Source of the DNA: Desulfobulbaceae bacterium | GTDB lineage: Bacteria > Desulfobacterota > Desulfobulbia > Desulfobulbales > SURF-16 | Direction: 5' to 3' | Assembly: GCA_024763115.1 (NCBI GenBank) | Contig: JANTGB010000105.1 | Location: 1-7,311, forward strand | Length of the DNA: 7,311 bases | Shown here: positions 1-5,607 of the stretch, one piece after another | Layout of the letters: every line of letters starts with the position of its first letter | Numbering within the stretch: the first letter of the stretch is position 1 | The notes under the pieces: model-generated | What the model was told of the DNA's origin: nothing | The model's input: the letters and a program-made list of their open reading frames with translations, nothing else | The model's database searches: none | Position numbers and translations under genes: made by a program

Positions 1-84
1 GGCTACGTTGAGGATTGCATAATTGCAGATCGCTTTTCTAAATGTTCAGATTGCGCCTTAGAATGCGAAGTTATTTTTGAGTGA
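1..84 (+). CDS. C-terminal end of a small Cys-rich protein (partial)
   Basis: Frame 1 is open from the window edge to a TGA at 82-84, while the other two forward frames hit stops within the first 25 bases. The 27 visible residues contain four cysteines, three of them grouped as CSDCALEC, preceded by a lone Cys in VEDCIIADRF. This looks metal- or iron-sulfur-binding, but too little is visible to name a family. The stop is 24 nt before the rubredoxin start codon on the same strand, so the two genes are probably co-transcribed. A redox protein paired with rubredoxin is a reasonable guess and no more than that. Confidence 0.6.
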   Translation, partial: GYVEDCIIADRFSKCSDCALECEVIFE

Positions 85-108
85 GCCCTAAGATGGAGGA
101 ATTTTACA

Positions 109-267
109 ATGGATAAGTACGAATGCCCCTGCGGTTACATTTATGACCCCGAAGAAGGCGATTATGAACATGGAGTAGAGCCAGGCACAGCCTTTGAAGA
201 TCTGCCCGACAATTGGGTTTGCCCTAAATGCGGGGCGGAAAAGGCTGATTTCTGGAAAGCCGATTAA
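109..267 (+). CDS. Rubredoxin with an unusual CxC first metal motif
   Basis: This is a 52-residue protein, the normal size for a rubredoxin, a small cytoplasmic one-electron carrier with a mononuclear Fe(Cys)4 site. Family landmarks are present: YEC at 4-6, GYIYDPEEGD at 9-18, the PGTAFEDLPDNWVCP stretch, a second knuckle CPKCG with Cys38 and Cys41, and the C-terminal FW pair. The first knuckle is odd: it reads ECPCG (Cys6 and Cys8) where the family normally has CxxCG, so one residue is missing between the ligands. The start is supported by GGAGG at 95-99, 9 nt before the ATG. It follows the Cys-rich partial gene by 24 nt and is followed by its own terminator. Rubredoxins in sulfate reducers typically feed oxygen- or superoxide-reducing enzymes; the partner is not visible here. 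Confidence 0.95.
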   Translation: MDKYECPCGYIYDPEEGDYEHGVEPGTAFEDLPDNWVCPKCGAEKADFWKAD

Positions 268-286
268 ATTTAATTAAATAAACAAA

Positions 287-326
287 GGCGCCCGTTGTGA
301 GAATTTGGGCGTCTTAATTTTGTTTT
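287..326 (+). terminator. Intrinsic terminator after rubredoxin
   Basis: GGCGCCC (287-293) pairs with GGGCGTC (307-313), giving seven pairs including one G-U wobble. A 13-nt loop separates the arms and a T-rich run TTAATTTTGTTTT (314-326) follows. It lies 19 nt after the rubredoxin stop and has the right polarity for the + strand unit. Confidence 0.75.
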
Positions 327-333
327 ATGGCAA

Positions 334-395
334 GTGCCTACAAGGCACCGTATCCAGGTCTTGCAAGCTTACCGACCTGGTAACTGCTCACAGGG
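334..395 (+). repeat. Two short stem-loops and a solo repeat end (copy R1)
   Basis: GTGCCT (334-339) and AGGCAC (343-348) form a perfect 6-bp stem with a 3-nt loop. CCAGGTC (354-360) and GACCTGG (374-380) form a perfect 7-bp stem. The second stem runs straight into GTAACTGCTCACAGGG (380-395), the terminal sequence of the dispersed repeat family found elsewhere in this window. The repeat's inner parts are not recognisable beside it, so I read this as a solo end or a decayed copy. There is no T-run after either stem. Confidence 0.55.
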
Positions 396-550
396 CAGAA
401 CATAATGCCTTACGGACAAAAATCGGCAGATACGCAAGATACGCACGACGAGCTCCTTTATCAGAACTGCGCGGAAAAGATTATACCGGTAAATATGCTA
501 CCTTAATAATGGAAGCAGGGTTCTTTACACCTTAAAGACTCTCAAGAAAC
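396..550. other. Non-coding stretch between convergent units
   Basis: This is the rest of the gap between the rubredoxin terminator and the terminator of the metV operon. It contains a perfect 9-bp tandem duplication, AGATACGCA twice (428-436 and 437-445). An open frame crosses the stretch on the + strand, but its only possible start is a TTG inside the rubredoxin terminator stem region, with no Shine-Dalgarno. Its product is rich in Arg and Tyr and resembles no family I know. I see no convincing gene here. Confidence 0.4.
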
Positions 551-581
551 TCAAACCCGGCAAGCTGATTGCCGGGTTTGA
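551..581 (-). terminator. Stem-loop terminator of the hdrC-mvhD-metV operon
   Basis: A perfect 13-bp inverted repeat (551-563 with 569-581) encloses a 5-nt loop. On the - strand it lies 33 nt after the metV stop and is followed by GTTTCTTGAG, a modestly T-rich tail. On the + strand the following bases are not T-rich, so it mainly serves the - strand operon. It may still block read-through from the converging + strand. Confidence 0.65.
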
Positions 582-614
582 ATAACTTGCGGGGGATAAA
601 GTCAAACACACCAT

Positions 615-1283
615 TTAAATCGTTAAATCATCACGCAGAGTCTTGCGCGGCCCACCATGACCAGCTGTAGACCAGTCACGGATAGGCATGATATCATTCA
701 TCATCTCCTGATTGTCCAACCGGCCCAGCCGGTCATGAATCGACTGCCAGACACATTCAACCTGAGGATTAATCTCGCATTTGCCGTTAACTGAGCCGCC
801 GCACGGGCCGTTCATCAGGCTCTTGGCGCAACGGGCCACCGGACAGAGACCGCCGGTGAGATGCAGAACGCAGTTTCCACAGCCGGCGCACTGTTCAGTC
901 CATACGCCTTGTTCTGGGGAACCGCCGAGAAAACTAGTGTTAAGAGCCGGATAAACCCGGTCTGTCGGCCGCAGGTTGGCGATAAAATTAACTCCGACCC
1001 CACAGGCTGTGGAGATAATAATGTCATACCGGCCCTGCCATTGATCAATACCGTCTATATATTCCTTATCGCATTGCCGTACCAGTGAGCCTTCAATGAT
1101 TTCCACTTGCTTGCCCTGTTTTTTCATTCCCAGACGGATAAGGGAAGCAAGAATTTCCACTTCACGCTCACCTCCGGCGGAACAGACGGTTACACAGCCC
1201 CGGCAGCCCAGAACCAGAATACGTTCGGCATCCTGAACCATGCCCAGGATTTCATCAATTGGTTTACGTTCGGCAACTATCAT
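615..1283 (-). CDS. metV: MetV-like zinc/iron-sulfur subunit of methylene-THF reductase
   Basis: This 222-residue protein belongs to the MetV / methylene-tetrahydrofolate reductase C-terminal family. In Wood-Ljungdahl bacteria, MetV partners the flavoprotein MetF and passes electrons to it for reduction of methylene-THF to methyl-THF in the cytoplasm. The N-terminal half (about 20-120) has GCRGCVTVC (Cys27, 30, 34) plus Cys71 and Cys94. The C-terminal half has CAGCGNC (Cys132, 135, 138), Cys147, Cys152, then LMNGPCGGSVNGKCE (Cys161, 169) and Cys177, ending with PIRDW near 200-204. Many of these cysteines are the expected cluster and zinc ligands. The ATG overlaps the mvhD stop by 4 nt (ATGA), and a GGGGG ribosome site (1291-1295) lies 7 nt upstream, so translation is probably coupled. 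No metF follows; the gene is last in its operon. The same C-terminal domain occurs fused in the protein at 5608-7137. Confidence 0.9.
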   Translation of the reverse strand: MIVAERKPIDEILGMVQDAERILVLGCRGCVTVCSAGGEREVEILASLIRLGMKKQGKQVEIIEGSLVRQCDKEYIDGIDQWQGRYDIIISTACGVGVNFIANLRPTDRVYPALNTSFLGGSPEQGVWTEQCAGCGNCVLHLTGGLCPVARCAKSLMNGPCGGSVNGKCEINPQVECVWQSIHDRLGRLDNQEMMNDIMPIRDWSTAGHGGPRKTLRDDLTI

Positions 1284-1702
1284 TTATTTTCCCCCTTTAA
1301 CGGGCAGGGTCCAAGATCTTTAATCCGCTTATCCATTTCCTGCGCTGCTTCAACAAATTCCATATGAAACCCCCGGGGCAGATGATACATTTCAACCCGT
1401 TCGGGCTCAACGCCAAGTTCTTTCAGGGCCCTTTTAACGGCCTGCACCCTTTTGGCGGCCCGCTTACTGCCCTTCATGTTATGGCATTCATCAGCAGGAC
1501 AACCGGCCACATAAACGCCGTCGGCACCATCTTCAAAGGCCTTGAGCAAGGCGCTGACCTGGAGTTTGCCGGTGCAGACCAACCGATTCAGGGTTACCGA
1601 ATCGGGCAAACCGTCATTTTTCAATCCTTCCCTGCCTTCAGCAACAGTCTGCTGGGAGGTATAATGACAACAAAATGCTTGAATATCAGGAGTAAAACTC
1701 AT
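1280..1702 (-). CDS. mvhD: MvhD-like hydrogenase/heterodisulfide reductase iron-sulfur subunit
   Basis: This 140-residue protein is of the MvhD/FlpD family, small [2Fe-2S] proteins that relay electrons between a hydrogenase or dehydrogenase module and HdrA-type flavoproteins. Visible features are FCC at 10-12, VCTGKLQ with Cys43 (family: CSGRV), FEDGADGVYVAGC with Cys68, and Cys73 in DECHNMKG followed by a basic helix. Differences from the archaeal type are clear: the FCCNWC motif is reduced to FCCHYT (no third Cys), and GCHPGDCHY has become GCPADECHN. In this context it probably links HdrC-type clusters to MetV. The ATG at 1702 is preceded by only a weak AGG about 9 nt upstream. Its stop overlaps the metV start. 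The 150-nt gap from hdrC holds a repeat copy. Confidence 0.85.
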   Translation of the reverse strand: MSFTPDIQAFCCHYTSQQTVAEGREGLKNDGLPDSVTLNRLVCTGKLQVSALLKAFEDGADGVYVAGCPADECHNMKGSKRAAKRVQAVKRALKELGVEPERVEMYHLPRGFHMEFVEAAQEMDKRIKDLGPCPLKGENK

Positions 1703-1718
1703 TTTTTATAACCTGTTC

Positions 1719-1848
1719 GTAACTATTCAGGCAGGGGACAAACATCCGCCCCTGCCACTGACCTGTAACTGCTCAGATATAAGCGAACGAAGCGAGACTC
1801 CGTGTGCTTCAGCTGTGCGTGATAAGGCTGGCTCAGCATACTAATTTT
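1719..1848 (+). repeat. Dispersed repeat copy R2 (right end missing)
   Basis: This copy fills the hdrC-mvhD gap. It starts with GTAACTATTCA (1719-1729), then a perfect 8-bp stem GGCAGGGG (1730-1737) with CCCCTGCC (1749-1756), then a second end-like GTAACTGCTCA (1765-1775). A version of the 25-bp motif follows (AAGCGAACGAAGCGAGACTCC, about 1781-1801), then the left half of the family's palindrome (about 1820-1848, clearly alignable to copies R4 and R5). The right half and the inverted end are missing. The recognisable part stops about 5 nt from the hdrC stop codon. The element is transcribed as part of the operon, in antisense to its listed orientation. Confidence 0.7.
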
Positions 1849-1852
1849 GCGT

Positions 1853-2413
1853 TTAACCGCCACAGGCGGCAATCAAACGTTCATCTTCGGATTCATTCAA
1901 TTTAATTGCCTGGGCCGGACATTCCGCCGCACAGATACCGCAGGCTTTGCATTGCAGGGGGTCAATATAGGCAACACCCTTATCATCAATTACGGGAATC
2001 TCCCAGGGACAGACCCGGACGCAGGTCAAACAGGAAACACACAGATCCCGTTCAACCCAGGCAGCCTTGCCCTTATCCAGCAAATCCTGAATTTTGATAA
2101 TTCCTTCATCCATGGCCATCTGCCGCAGAGCCGCCATAATATCGGCAAACCTGACATCCTGGGGACAGACAAAAACGCAGCTTTTACATTGCGAGCAGTA
2201 CCAGAGCAGTTCGGAATTCAAGACCCTGTCCTTTAGTCCCATGCGAATCATGTGGATTATTTTGCGTGGATCAAAATCTGGAATTGCCTGGCTTACCGGG
2301 CAGATCCCACTGCACGCGCCACAGGAAAAACAGCGATTCAGATATTCGCCGCCGGGAATTTCAGTTACTTCCGCACTGAAAGCGGCATTAATTTCTTTAT
2401 TGGTGATTCCCAT
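1853..2413 (-). CDS. hdrC: HdrC-like protein with four [4Fe-4S] motifs
   Basis: This is a 186-residue soluble iron-sulfur protein with four complete CxxCxxCxxxC(P) motifs: Cys28/31/34/38, Cys73/76/79/83, Cys125/128/131/135 and Cys155/158/161/165. The first two, about 45 residues apart, match HdrC, which wires HdrA clusters to HdrB in heterodisulfide-reductase-type complexes. The last two form a fused 2[4Fe-4S] ferredoxin domain (about 120-172) that ordinary HdrC lacks. The likely role is to carry electrons within a MetFV/Hdr/MvhD-type complex, but hdrA and hdrB are not in this operon, so partners must come from elsewhere. The start at 2413 is supported by AGAGGA about 7 nt upstream. It is first in the operon with mvhD and metV, behind the promoter at 2674-2702. 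An alternative label is simply a 4Fe-4S dicluster protein. Confidence 0.85.
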   Translation of the reverse strand: MGITNKEINAAFSAEVTEIPGGEYLNRCFSCGACSGICPVSQAIPDFDPRKIIHMIRMGLKDRVLNSELLWYCSQCKSCVFVCPQDVRFADIMAALRQMAMDEGIIKIQDLLDKGKAAWVERDLCVSCLTCVRVCPWEIPVIDDKGVAYIDPLQCKACGICAAECPAQAIKLNESEDERLIAACGG

Positions 2414-2463
2414 ATAATATCCTCTTTTTCTATATGTAACGACGGCGTAACATTTATTCTAAT

Positions 2464-2647
2464 GTAACTCTATTCAGGAGGGTGCAAAAAACTGCTACAA
2501 CCACAGCCCTGTAACTGTTCAAAGGTAAACGACCGAAGTGAGATCCGTGTGCCCTGGATTCGTTCATTCAGGTCTACGAGGCTTACCGGCGCAACTCAGG
2601 CAGGCCTGAATGAAATGGACGAATCAAAGGCGCAAATGAATAGTTAC
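2464..2647 (+). repeat. Dispersed repeat copy R3, with a different central palindrome
   Basis: The ends are inverted: GTAACTCTATTCA at 2464-2476 and TGAATAGTTAC at 2637-2647. Inside is a second GTAACTGTTCA (2511-2521), then AGGTAAACGACCGAAGTGAG and ATCCGTGTG (2523-2551), a diverged version of the family's 25-bp motif. The centre is a long stem: the 16-mer at 2557-2572 pairs with 2605-2625 apart from a 5-nt bulge. This palindrome is unrelated in sequence to those of R4 and R5 but sits in the same place. The whole copy lies between the promoter at 2674-2702 and the hdrC start. Confidence 0.7.
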
Positions 2648-2673
2648 ATTCTAATTAGCTCAACAAGAAGGGG

Positions 2674-2702
2674 ATGCTAACCAAAACAGCTTGATTTGTC
2701 AA
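2674..2702 (-). promoter_or_regulatory. Sigma70-type promoter for the hdrC operon
   Basis: On the - strand, TTGACA (2702-2697) is a perfect -35 box, followed by a 17-nt spacer and TAGCAT (2679-2674) as the -10 box, with 4 of 6 consensus bases. Transcription would start near 2667. That gives a leader of about 250 nt before the hdrC ATG which contains all of repeat copy R3. The call rests on sequence match and position only. Confidence 0.6.
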
Positions 2703-2793
2703 TATCACGAGAACGGAGAATTAAAAATTATTCCCTGTTATAGGTAATTGTACGTAAAATACTCCTGATGATCAGCAGTTCTGCCGTTAAAAA

Positions 2794-3765
2794 TCAGACC
2801 AAAAGACGAAATTCCCCCTGTCCCAGCAGGTCATGGAGATGCAGAACACCAACCAGGCCGCCGGTTTTGTCCTTGACCGGCAGCAGGGTGACTTCATAAC
2901 GCTGCATAATGCTTAAAGCGTCGGCGGCCAGCAGGTCGGCATCAATAAACTTCGGCTCCCTGGTCATGATATCAGTAAGCTGCAACCCAGCCAAATCAGT
3001 ATCGGCAGCCACCAGGCGGCGAATATCTCCATCGGTAATAATGCCGATAACGGAATTATCATTATCCATGATCAGGACAGCTCCGACATTTTTTTCATTA
3101 AGCACTGCCAAGGCATCAAAAAAAATTGTCTCCTTTGCCACCTGAGGAATATTTCCGCCTGTGAGCATAACCTCGGAAACCCTGGTCTTCAGCCGTTCAC
3201 CCAGGCTGCCCCCCGGATGATTGCGCCGGAAATCACTGGCCTCAAAATGTTTGCGGTCAAGGAGAACAACAGCCAGGGCATCGCCCAGGGCCAGGGCTGC
3301 GGTGGTGCTGGTCGTTGGAGCCAGACCCAAGGGACAGGCCTCCCTGGAAACATGGGCGCTTAACACCACATCAGCCAGTTCAGCCAGGCCGGAGTCGACA
3401 TTACCGGTCAGGGCAATGGTTTTCACCTTTCTTTTCCGCAAGGTATGGAGAAGCATGGTTAGCTCCACGGTTTCGCCGCTGTAGGATATGGCCAGAACCA
3501 CATCATCAGGGGCAACAATGCCGAGATCACCATGCATGGCCTCCACCGGATGAAGAAAAAATGAGGCCGTACCGGTACTGTTTAAGGTGGCGGAAATTTT
3601 CTGGCCGATTATGCCGGACTTGCCGATACCGGTAATTATCAAGCGGCTGGGGCAATTCATGATAAGCTCAATGGCCCGCTCGAATTGCTCATCCAGCTGA
3701 TCAATCAACGAGGTGATGCCTTCAGCTTCGGTTCGCAGAACTTCTTTTGCCAGTTTCAGGGACAT
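2794..3765 (-). CDS. kdsD: Arabinose-5-phosphate isomerase (KdsD/KpsF family)
   Basis: This 323-residue cytoplasmic enzyme interconverts ribulose 5-phosphate and arabinose 5-phosphate, the first step towards Kdo for lipopolysaccharide. It has the full family architecture: a SIS sugar-isomerase domain (about 40-170) followed by two CBS domains (about 198-255 and 263-318). Signature stretches are ITGIGKSGIIGQK (44-56), FLHPVEAMHGDLG (70-82), ISYSGET (93-99), LAPTTSTTAALALGDALA (148-165) and HPGGSLGERL (183-192). The length is typical and nothing is missing. It begins 26 nt after the purF stop and is probably co-transcribed with it. The Shine-Dalgarno candidate GAAGAG is rather far (12 nt) from the ATG and lies inside a GTAACTCTTCA sequence (3774-3784) that resembles the repeat-family end. 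A GutQ/KpsF-type paralogue with the same activity is the alternative. Confidence 0.93.
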   Translation of the reverse strand: MSLKLAKEVLRTEAEGITSLIDQLDEQFERAIELIMNCPSRLIITGIGKSGIIGQKISATLNSTGTASFFLHPVEAMHGDLGIVAPDDVVLAISYSGETVELTMLLHTLRKRKVKTIALTGNVDSGLAELADVVLSAHVSREACPLGLAPTTSTTAALALGDALAVVLLDRKHFEASDFRRNHPGGSLGERLKTRVSEVMLTGGNIPQVAKETIFFDALAVLNEKNVGAVLIMDNDNSVIGIITDGDIRRLVAADTDLAGLQLTDIMTREPKFIDADLLAADALSIMQRYEVTLLPVKDKTGGLVGVLHLHDLLGQGEFRLLV

Positions 3766-3791
3766 AGTTTTTTGTAACTCTTCAGCCGATG

Positions 3792-5204
3792 CTATTCCAG
3801 GATACTTTTACAAAATGATTTGTCGGGAGGCACTGGATATTTATTATTAAAACAGGCCAGACAGAAGGTATCATGTTTGCGGCCCGTAGCCTCAACCAAA
3901 CCATCAAGACTTAAATAATGCAAAGTGTCTAAATTAAGATATTTACGAATTTCTTCAACGGATTTCTTTCCGGCAATCAACTGATTTACTGAAGGAAAAT
4001 CAATCCCGTAATAACAGGGAAAGCGGGTAGGTGGACAACTGACCAGCATGTGAACTTCCCTGGCGCCGGCAGCCCGCAGAGAGCGCACCCGGCATTTTCC
4101 GGTAGTGCCGCGAATAATTGAATCTTCGATAATAATAACCCGTTTCCCTTCCAGAAAGGAACGAACGGGATTAAGTTTTACCCGGACGGCAAAATCACGC
4201 ATGGACTGGGTGGGCTGAATAAAGGTACGGCCGACATAGTGGTTGCGAATCACCCCCATTTCCAGGGGCAGACCTATTGCCTGGGAATAGCCCAGGGCCG
4301 CGTAATTGCCGGAATCAGGAAAAGGCATGACAAAATCAGCGTCAATAGGGCATTCACGGGCCATCAGCGCCCCCATTCTTTTCCGGCTCTCATAGACGTT
4401 AAAGCCGAAAATATCGCTGTCGGGCCGGGCGAAATAAACATGTTCAAAAATACAGAAACTATGCTGTCGACGCGCTTGAGGGAAAAAAGAATGAAACCCT
4501 TCCCGATCAACAATCAGAACCTCACCCGGTTCTATATCGCGGATATACTCAGCTTCCACCAGGTCAAGAGCACAGGTTTCAGAGGCAACTATATATGAGC
4601 CGTTTTCATTTGGCAGTTTACCGAGGCACAGGGGGCGAAACCCATTAGGATCGCGGATTGCCATCAGTTTATCCCTGGTCATGATAATTATTGAATAGGC
4701 ACCCTTGATCTGTTTGAATGTTTCAGCCACTGCCTGTTCCAGACCAAGATGTTTTTGTCGGGCCAGCAGGTGAACCACCACCTCGCTGTCCATGGTGGAG
4801 TGAAAAATCGCCCCCTGATTTTCCAGTTCCCGGCGTAAGGCCTGGATATTAACCAGGTTACCGTTATGGGCCACGCATATTGTCTCGCCCTGGTGGGTAG
4901 CGCAAAAGGGCTGGGCGTTTATTATATTGGAAGAACCGGTGGTGGAATAACGGACATGGCCCAGGGCCAGGCTGCCGCGCAGTTTCTGAAGATCTTCCTC
5001 GGAAAAAACTTCAGAGACCAGCCCCATGGCCTTGTGCTCGGAAATTGTTTTGCCGTCGGAGGCCACAATGCCGGCGCTTTCCTGGCCTCGGTGCTGGAGG
5101 GCGTAAAGGCCGAAAAAGGCTAATTTTGCCGCGTCCGGATGGCCGAAAATACCACAGACTCCGCATTCTTCCCTGGGCCGTGGTGGAGCAGAACCGGTTA
5201 TCAT
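3792..5204 (-). CDS. purF: Amidophosphoribosyltransferase, iron-sulfur type
   Basis: This 470-residue protein catalyses the first committed step of purine synthesis, making phosphoribosylamine from PRPP and glutamine. A 13-residue propeptide precedes CGVCGIFG, so Cys14 should be the N-terminal nucleophile after self-cleavage. Glutaminase motifs follow: LQHRGQESAGI (36-46), GHVRYSTTG (82-90) and AHNGNLVN (112-119). The phosphoribosyltransferase half has the PRPP loop VIIIEDSIIRGTT (356-368). Cys251, Cys397, Cys448 and Cys451 match the four [4Fe-4S] ligands of the Bacillus-type enzyme. Small oddities are ED instead of the usual DD in the PRPP loop and GKC where SRR is common just after it. The start is supported by AAGGA about 7 nt upstream of the ATG. 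kdsD follows after 26 nt. The 403-nt gap upstream carries repeat copy R4. Confidence 0.96.
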   Translation of the reverse strand: MITGSAPPRPREECGVCGIFGHPDAAKLAFFGLYALQHRGQESAGIVASDGKTISEHKAMGLVSEVFSEEDLQKLRGSLALGHVRYSTTGSSNIINAQPFCATHQGETICVAHNGNLVNIQALRRELENQGAIFHSTMDSEVVVHLLARQKHLGLEQAVAETFKQIKGAYSIIIMTRDKLMAIRDPNGFRPLCLGKLPNENGSYIVASETCALDLVEAEYIRDIEPGEVLIVDREGFHSFFPQARRQHSFCIFEHVYFARPDSDIFGFNVYESRKRMGALMARECPIDADFVMPFPDSGNYAALGYSQAIGLPLEMGVIRNHYVGRTFIQPTQSMRDFAVRVKLNPVRSFLEGKRVIIIEDSIIRGTTGKCRVRSLRAAGAREVHMLVSCPPTRFPCYYGIDFPSVNQLIAGKKSVEEIRKYLNLDTLHYLSLDGLVEATGRKHDTFCLACFNNKYPVPPDKSFCKSILE

Positions 5205-5299
5205 ATTCCTGTCCTTTTTTTGCTTTGTCCAAAAAATAAGGTTAAGAGTTGGAGATAAAAATATCGTAACTGATAAAATTGATCAGCGTTTGAAAAAAA
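5205..5299 (-). other. Upstream region of purF
   Basis: This AT-rich leader carries the purF ribosome site AGGACAGGA just before the ATG. It contains a small inverted repeat, CTGAT at 5270-5274 and ATCAG at 5282-5286, with a 7-nt spacer. I could not find a convincing -35/-10 pair. An isolated GTAACTGAT (5266-5274) partly resembles the repeat-family end. Confidence 0.3.
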
Positions 5300-5532
5300 G
5301 TAACTACTCATGGGGTAAGCGTCATAACTTTGCTAACCCCTGTAATTGTAACTGGTTACAGGGTGCAGGTAAGCGACCGGAGGGAGACTCCAGGTAAGCG
5401 ACCAAAGGGAGACTCCAGGTAAGCGACCAAAGGGAGACTCCGTTAGATTTTCGTGATCAGGTCGGCGTAGCGTATTAGTCATACGTAAGCCGGACTGATC
5501 GCGGAAATATGCGGTACCCTGTGAGCAGTTAC
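5300..5532 (+). repeat. Dispersed repeat copy R4, the most complete
   Basis: An outer end GTAACTACTCA (5300-5310) is followed by a stem, GGGGTAAGC (5312-5320) with GCTAACCCC (5332-5340), having one mismatch. The main left end is GTAACTGGTTACAGGGT (5348-5364), matched in inverted orientation by ACCCTGTGAGCAGTTAC (5516-5532), so the core is 185 bp. Between them lie three tandem 25-bp units (5366-5440) and a palindrome (about 5452-5503) with GATCAG and CTGATC arms. The palindrome aligns without gaps to copy R5. No open frame of note lies inside, so it is non-autonomous. It sits between purF and the upstream metF gene. Confidence 0.8.
5366..5440 (+). repeat. Three tandem 25-bp units inside R4
   Basis: Units are at 5366-5390, 5391-5415 and 5416-5440. 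Units 2 and 3 are identical and unit 1 differs only at GG for AA in its middle (5379-5380). Each contains AAGCGACC and GGGAGACTC. Single diverged copies of the same unit lie at about 1778-1801 and 2523-2546, so the triplication is local to R4 and probably recent. Confidence 0.95.
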
Positions 5533-5607
5533 GAAAAAAAACTGATAATATACACGGTTTTGGCCGGTTGGAAAATAATTATTTCATCCGAACGGATAAA
5601 AATGATC
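5533..5607 (-). other. Downstream region of the metF-fusion gene
   Basis: The region contains a short palindrome ATCCGAACGGAT and, about 40 nt further along the - strand, a run of eight Ts directly at the border of repeat R4. The palindrome's loop would be only 2 nt and the T-run is not next to it, so I do not call a terminator. Termination of this gene is unresolved. Confidence 0.3.

Noticed and set aside
356..368. Suspected inactivating change in the PurF PRPP loop (ED for DD; residue numbers)
   Set aside because: Glu in the first acidic position is common in phosphoribosyltransferase PRPP loops, and all other catalytic and cluster residues are intact, so loss of function is unlikely.
305..535. 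A 76-codon open frame on the + strand between rubredoxin and metV
   Set aside because: The only start is a TTG within the rubredoxin terminator region, there is no ribosome site, the frame crosses two stem-loops and a repeat end, and the product resembles no known family.
815..1367. Several open frames of 75-86 codons on both strands over metV
   Set aside because: They lie entirely or mostly within the clear metV/mvhD coding frames and have no ribosome sites or family motifs; they are shadow frames.
1847..2467. Four + strand open frames opposite hdrC
   Set aside because: They are antisense shadows of the Cys-motif-rich hdrC frame, which explains the open reading.
2763..2783. Possible terminator after kdsD
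   Set aside because: The CTGATCATCAG palindrome can form only about four pairs around a 3-nt loop, and the following TATTTTA is a weak T-run.
5366..5440. Possible CRISPR array
   Set aside because: The three 25-bp units are directly joined with no spacers, and no cas gene is present.
5541..5607. Possible terminator for the metF fusion
   Set aside because: The ATCCG/CGGAT palindrome has a 2-nt loop and the T-run is about 40 nt away, with no stem next to it.
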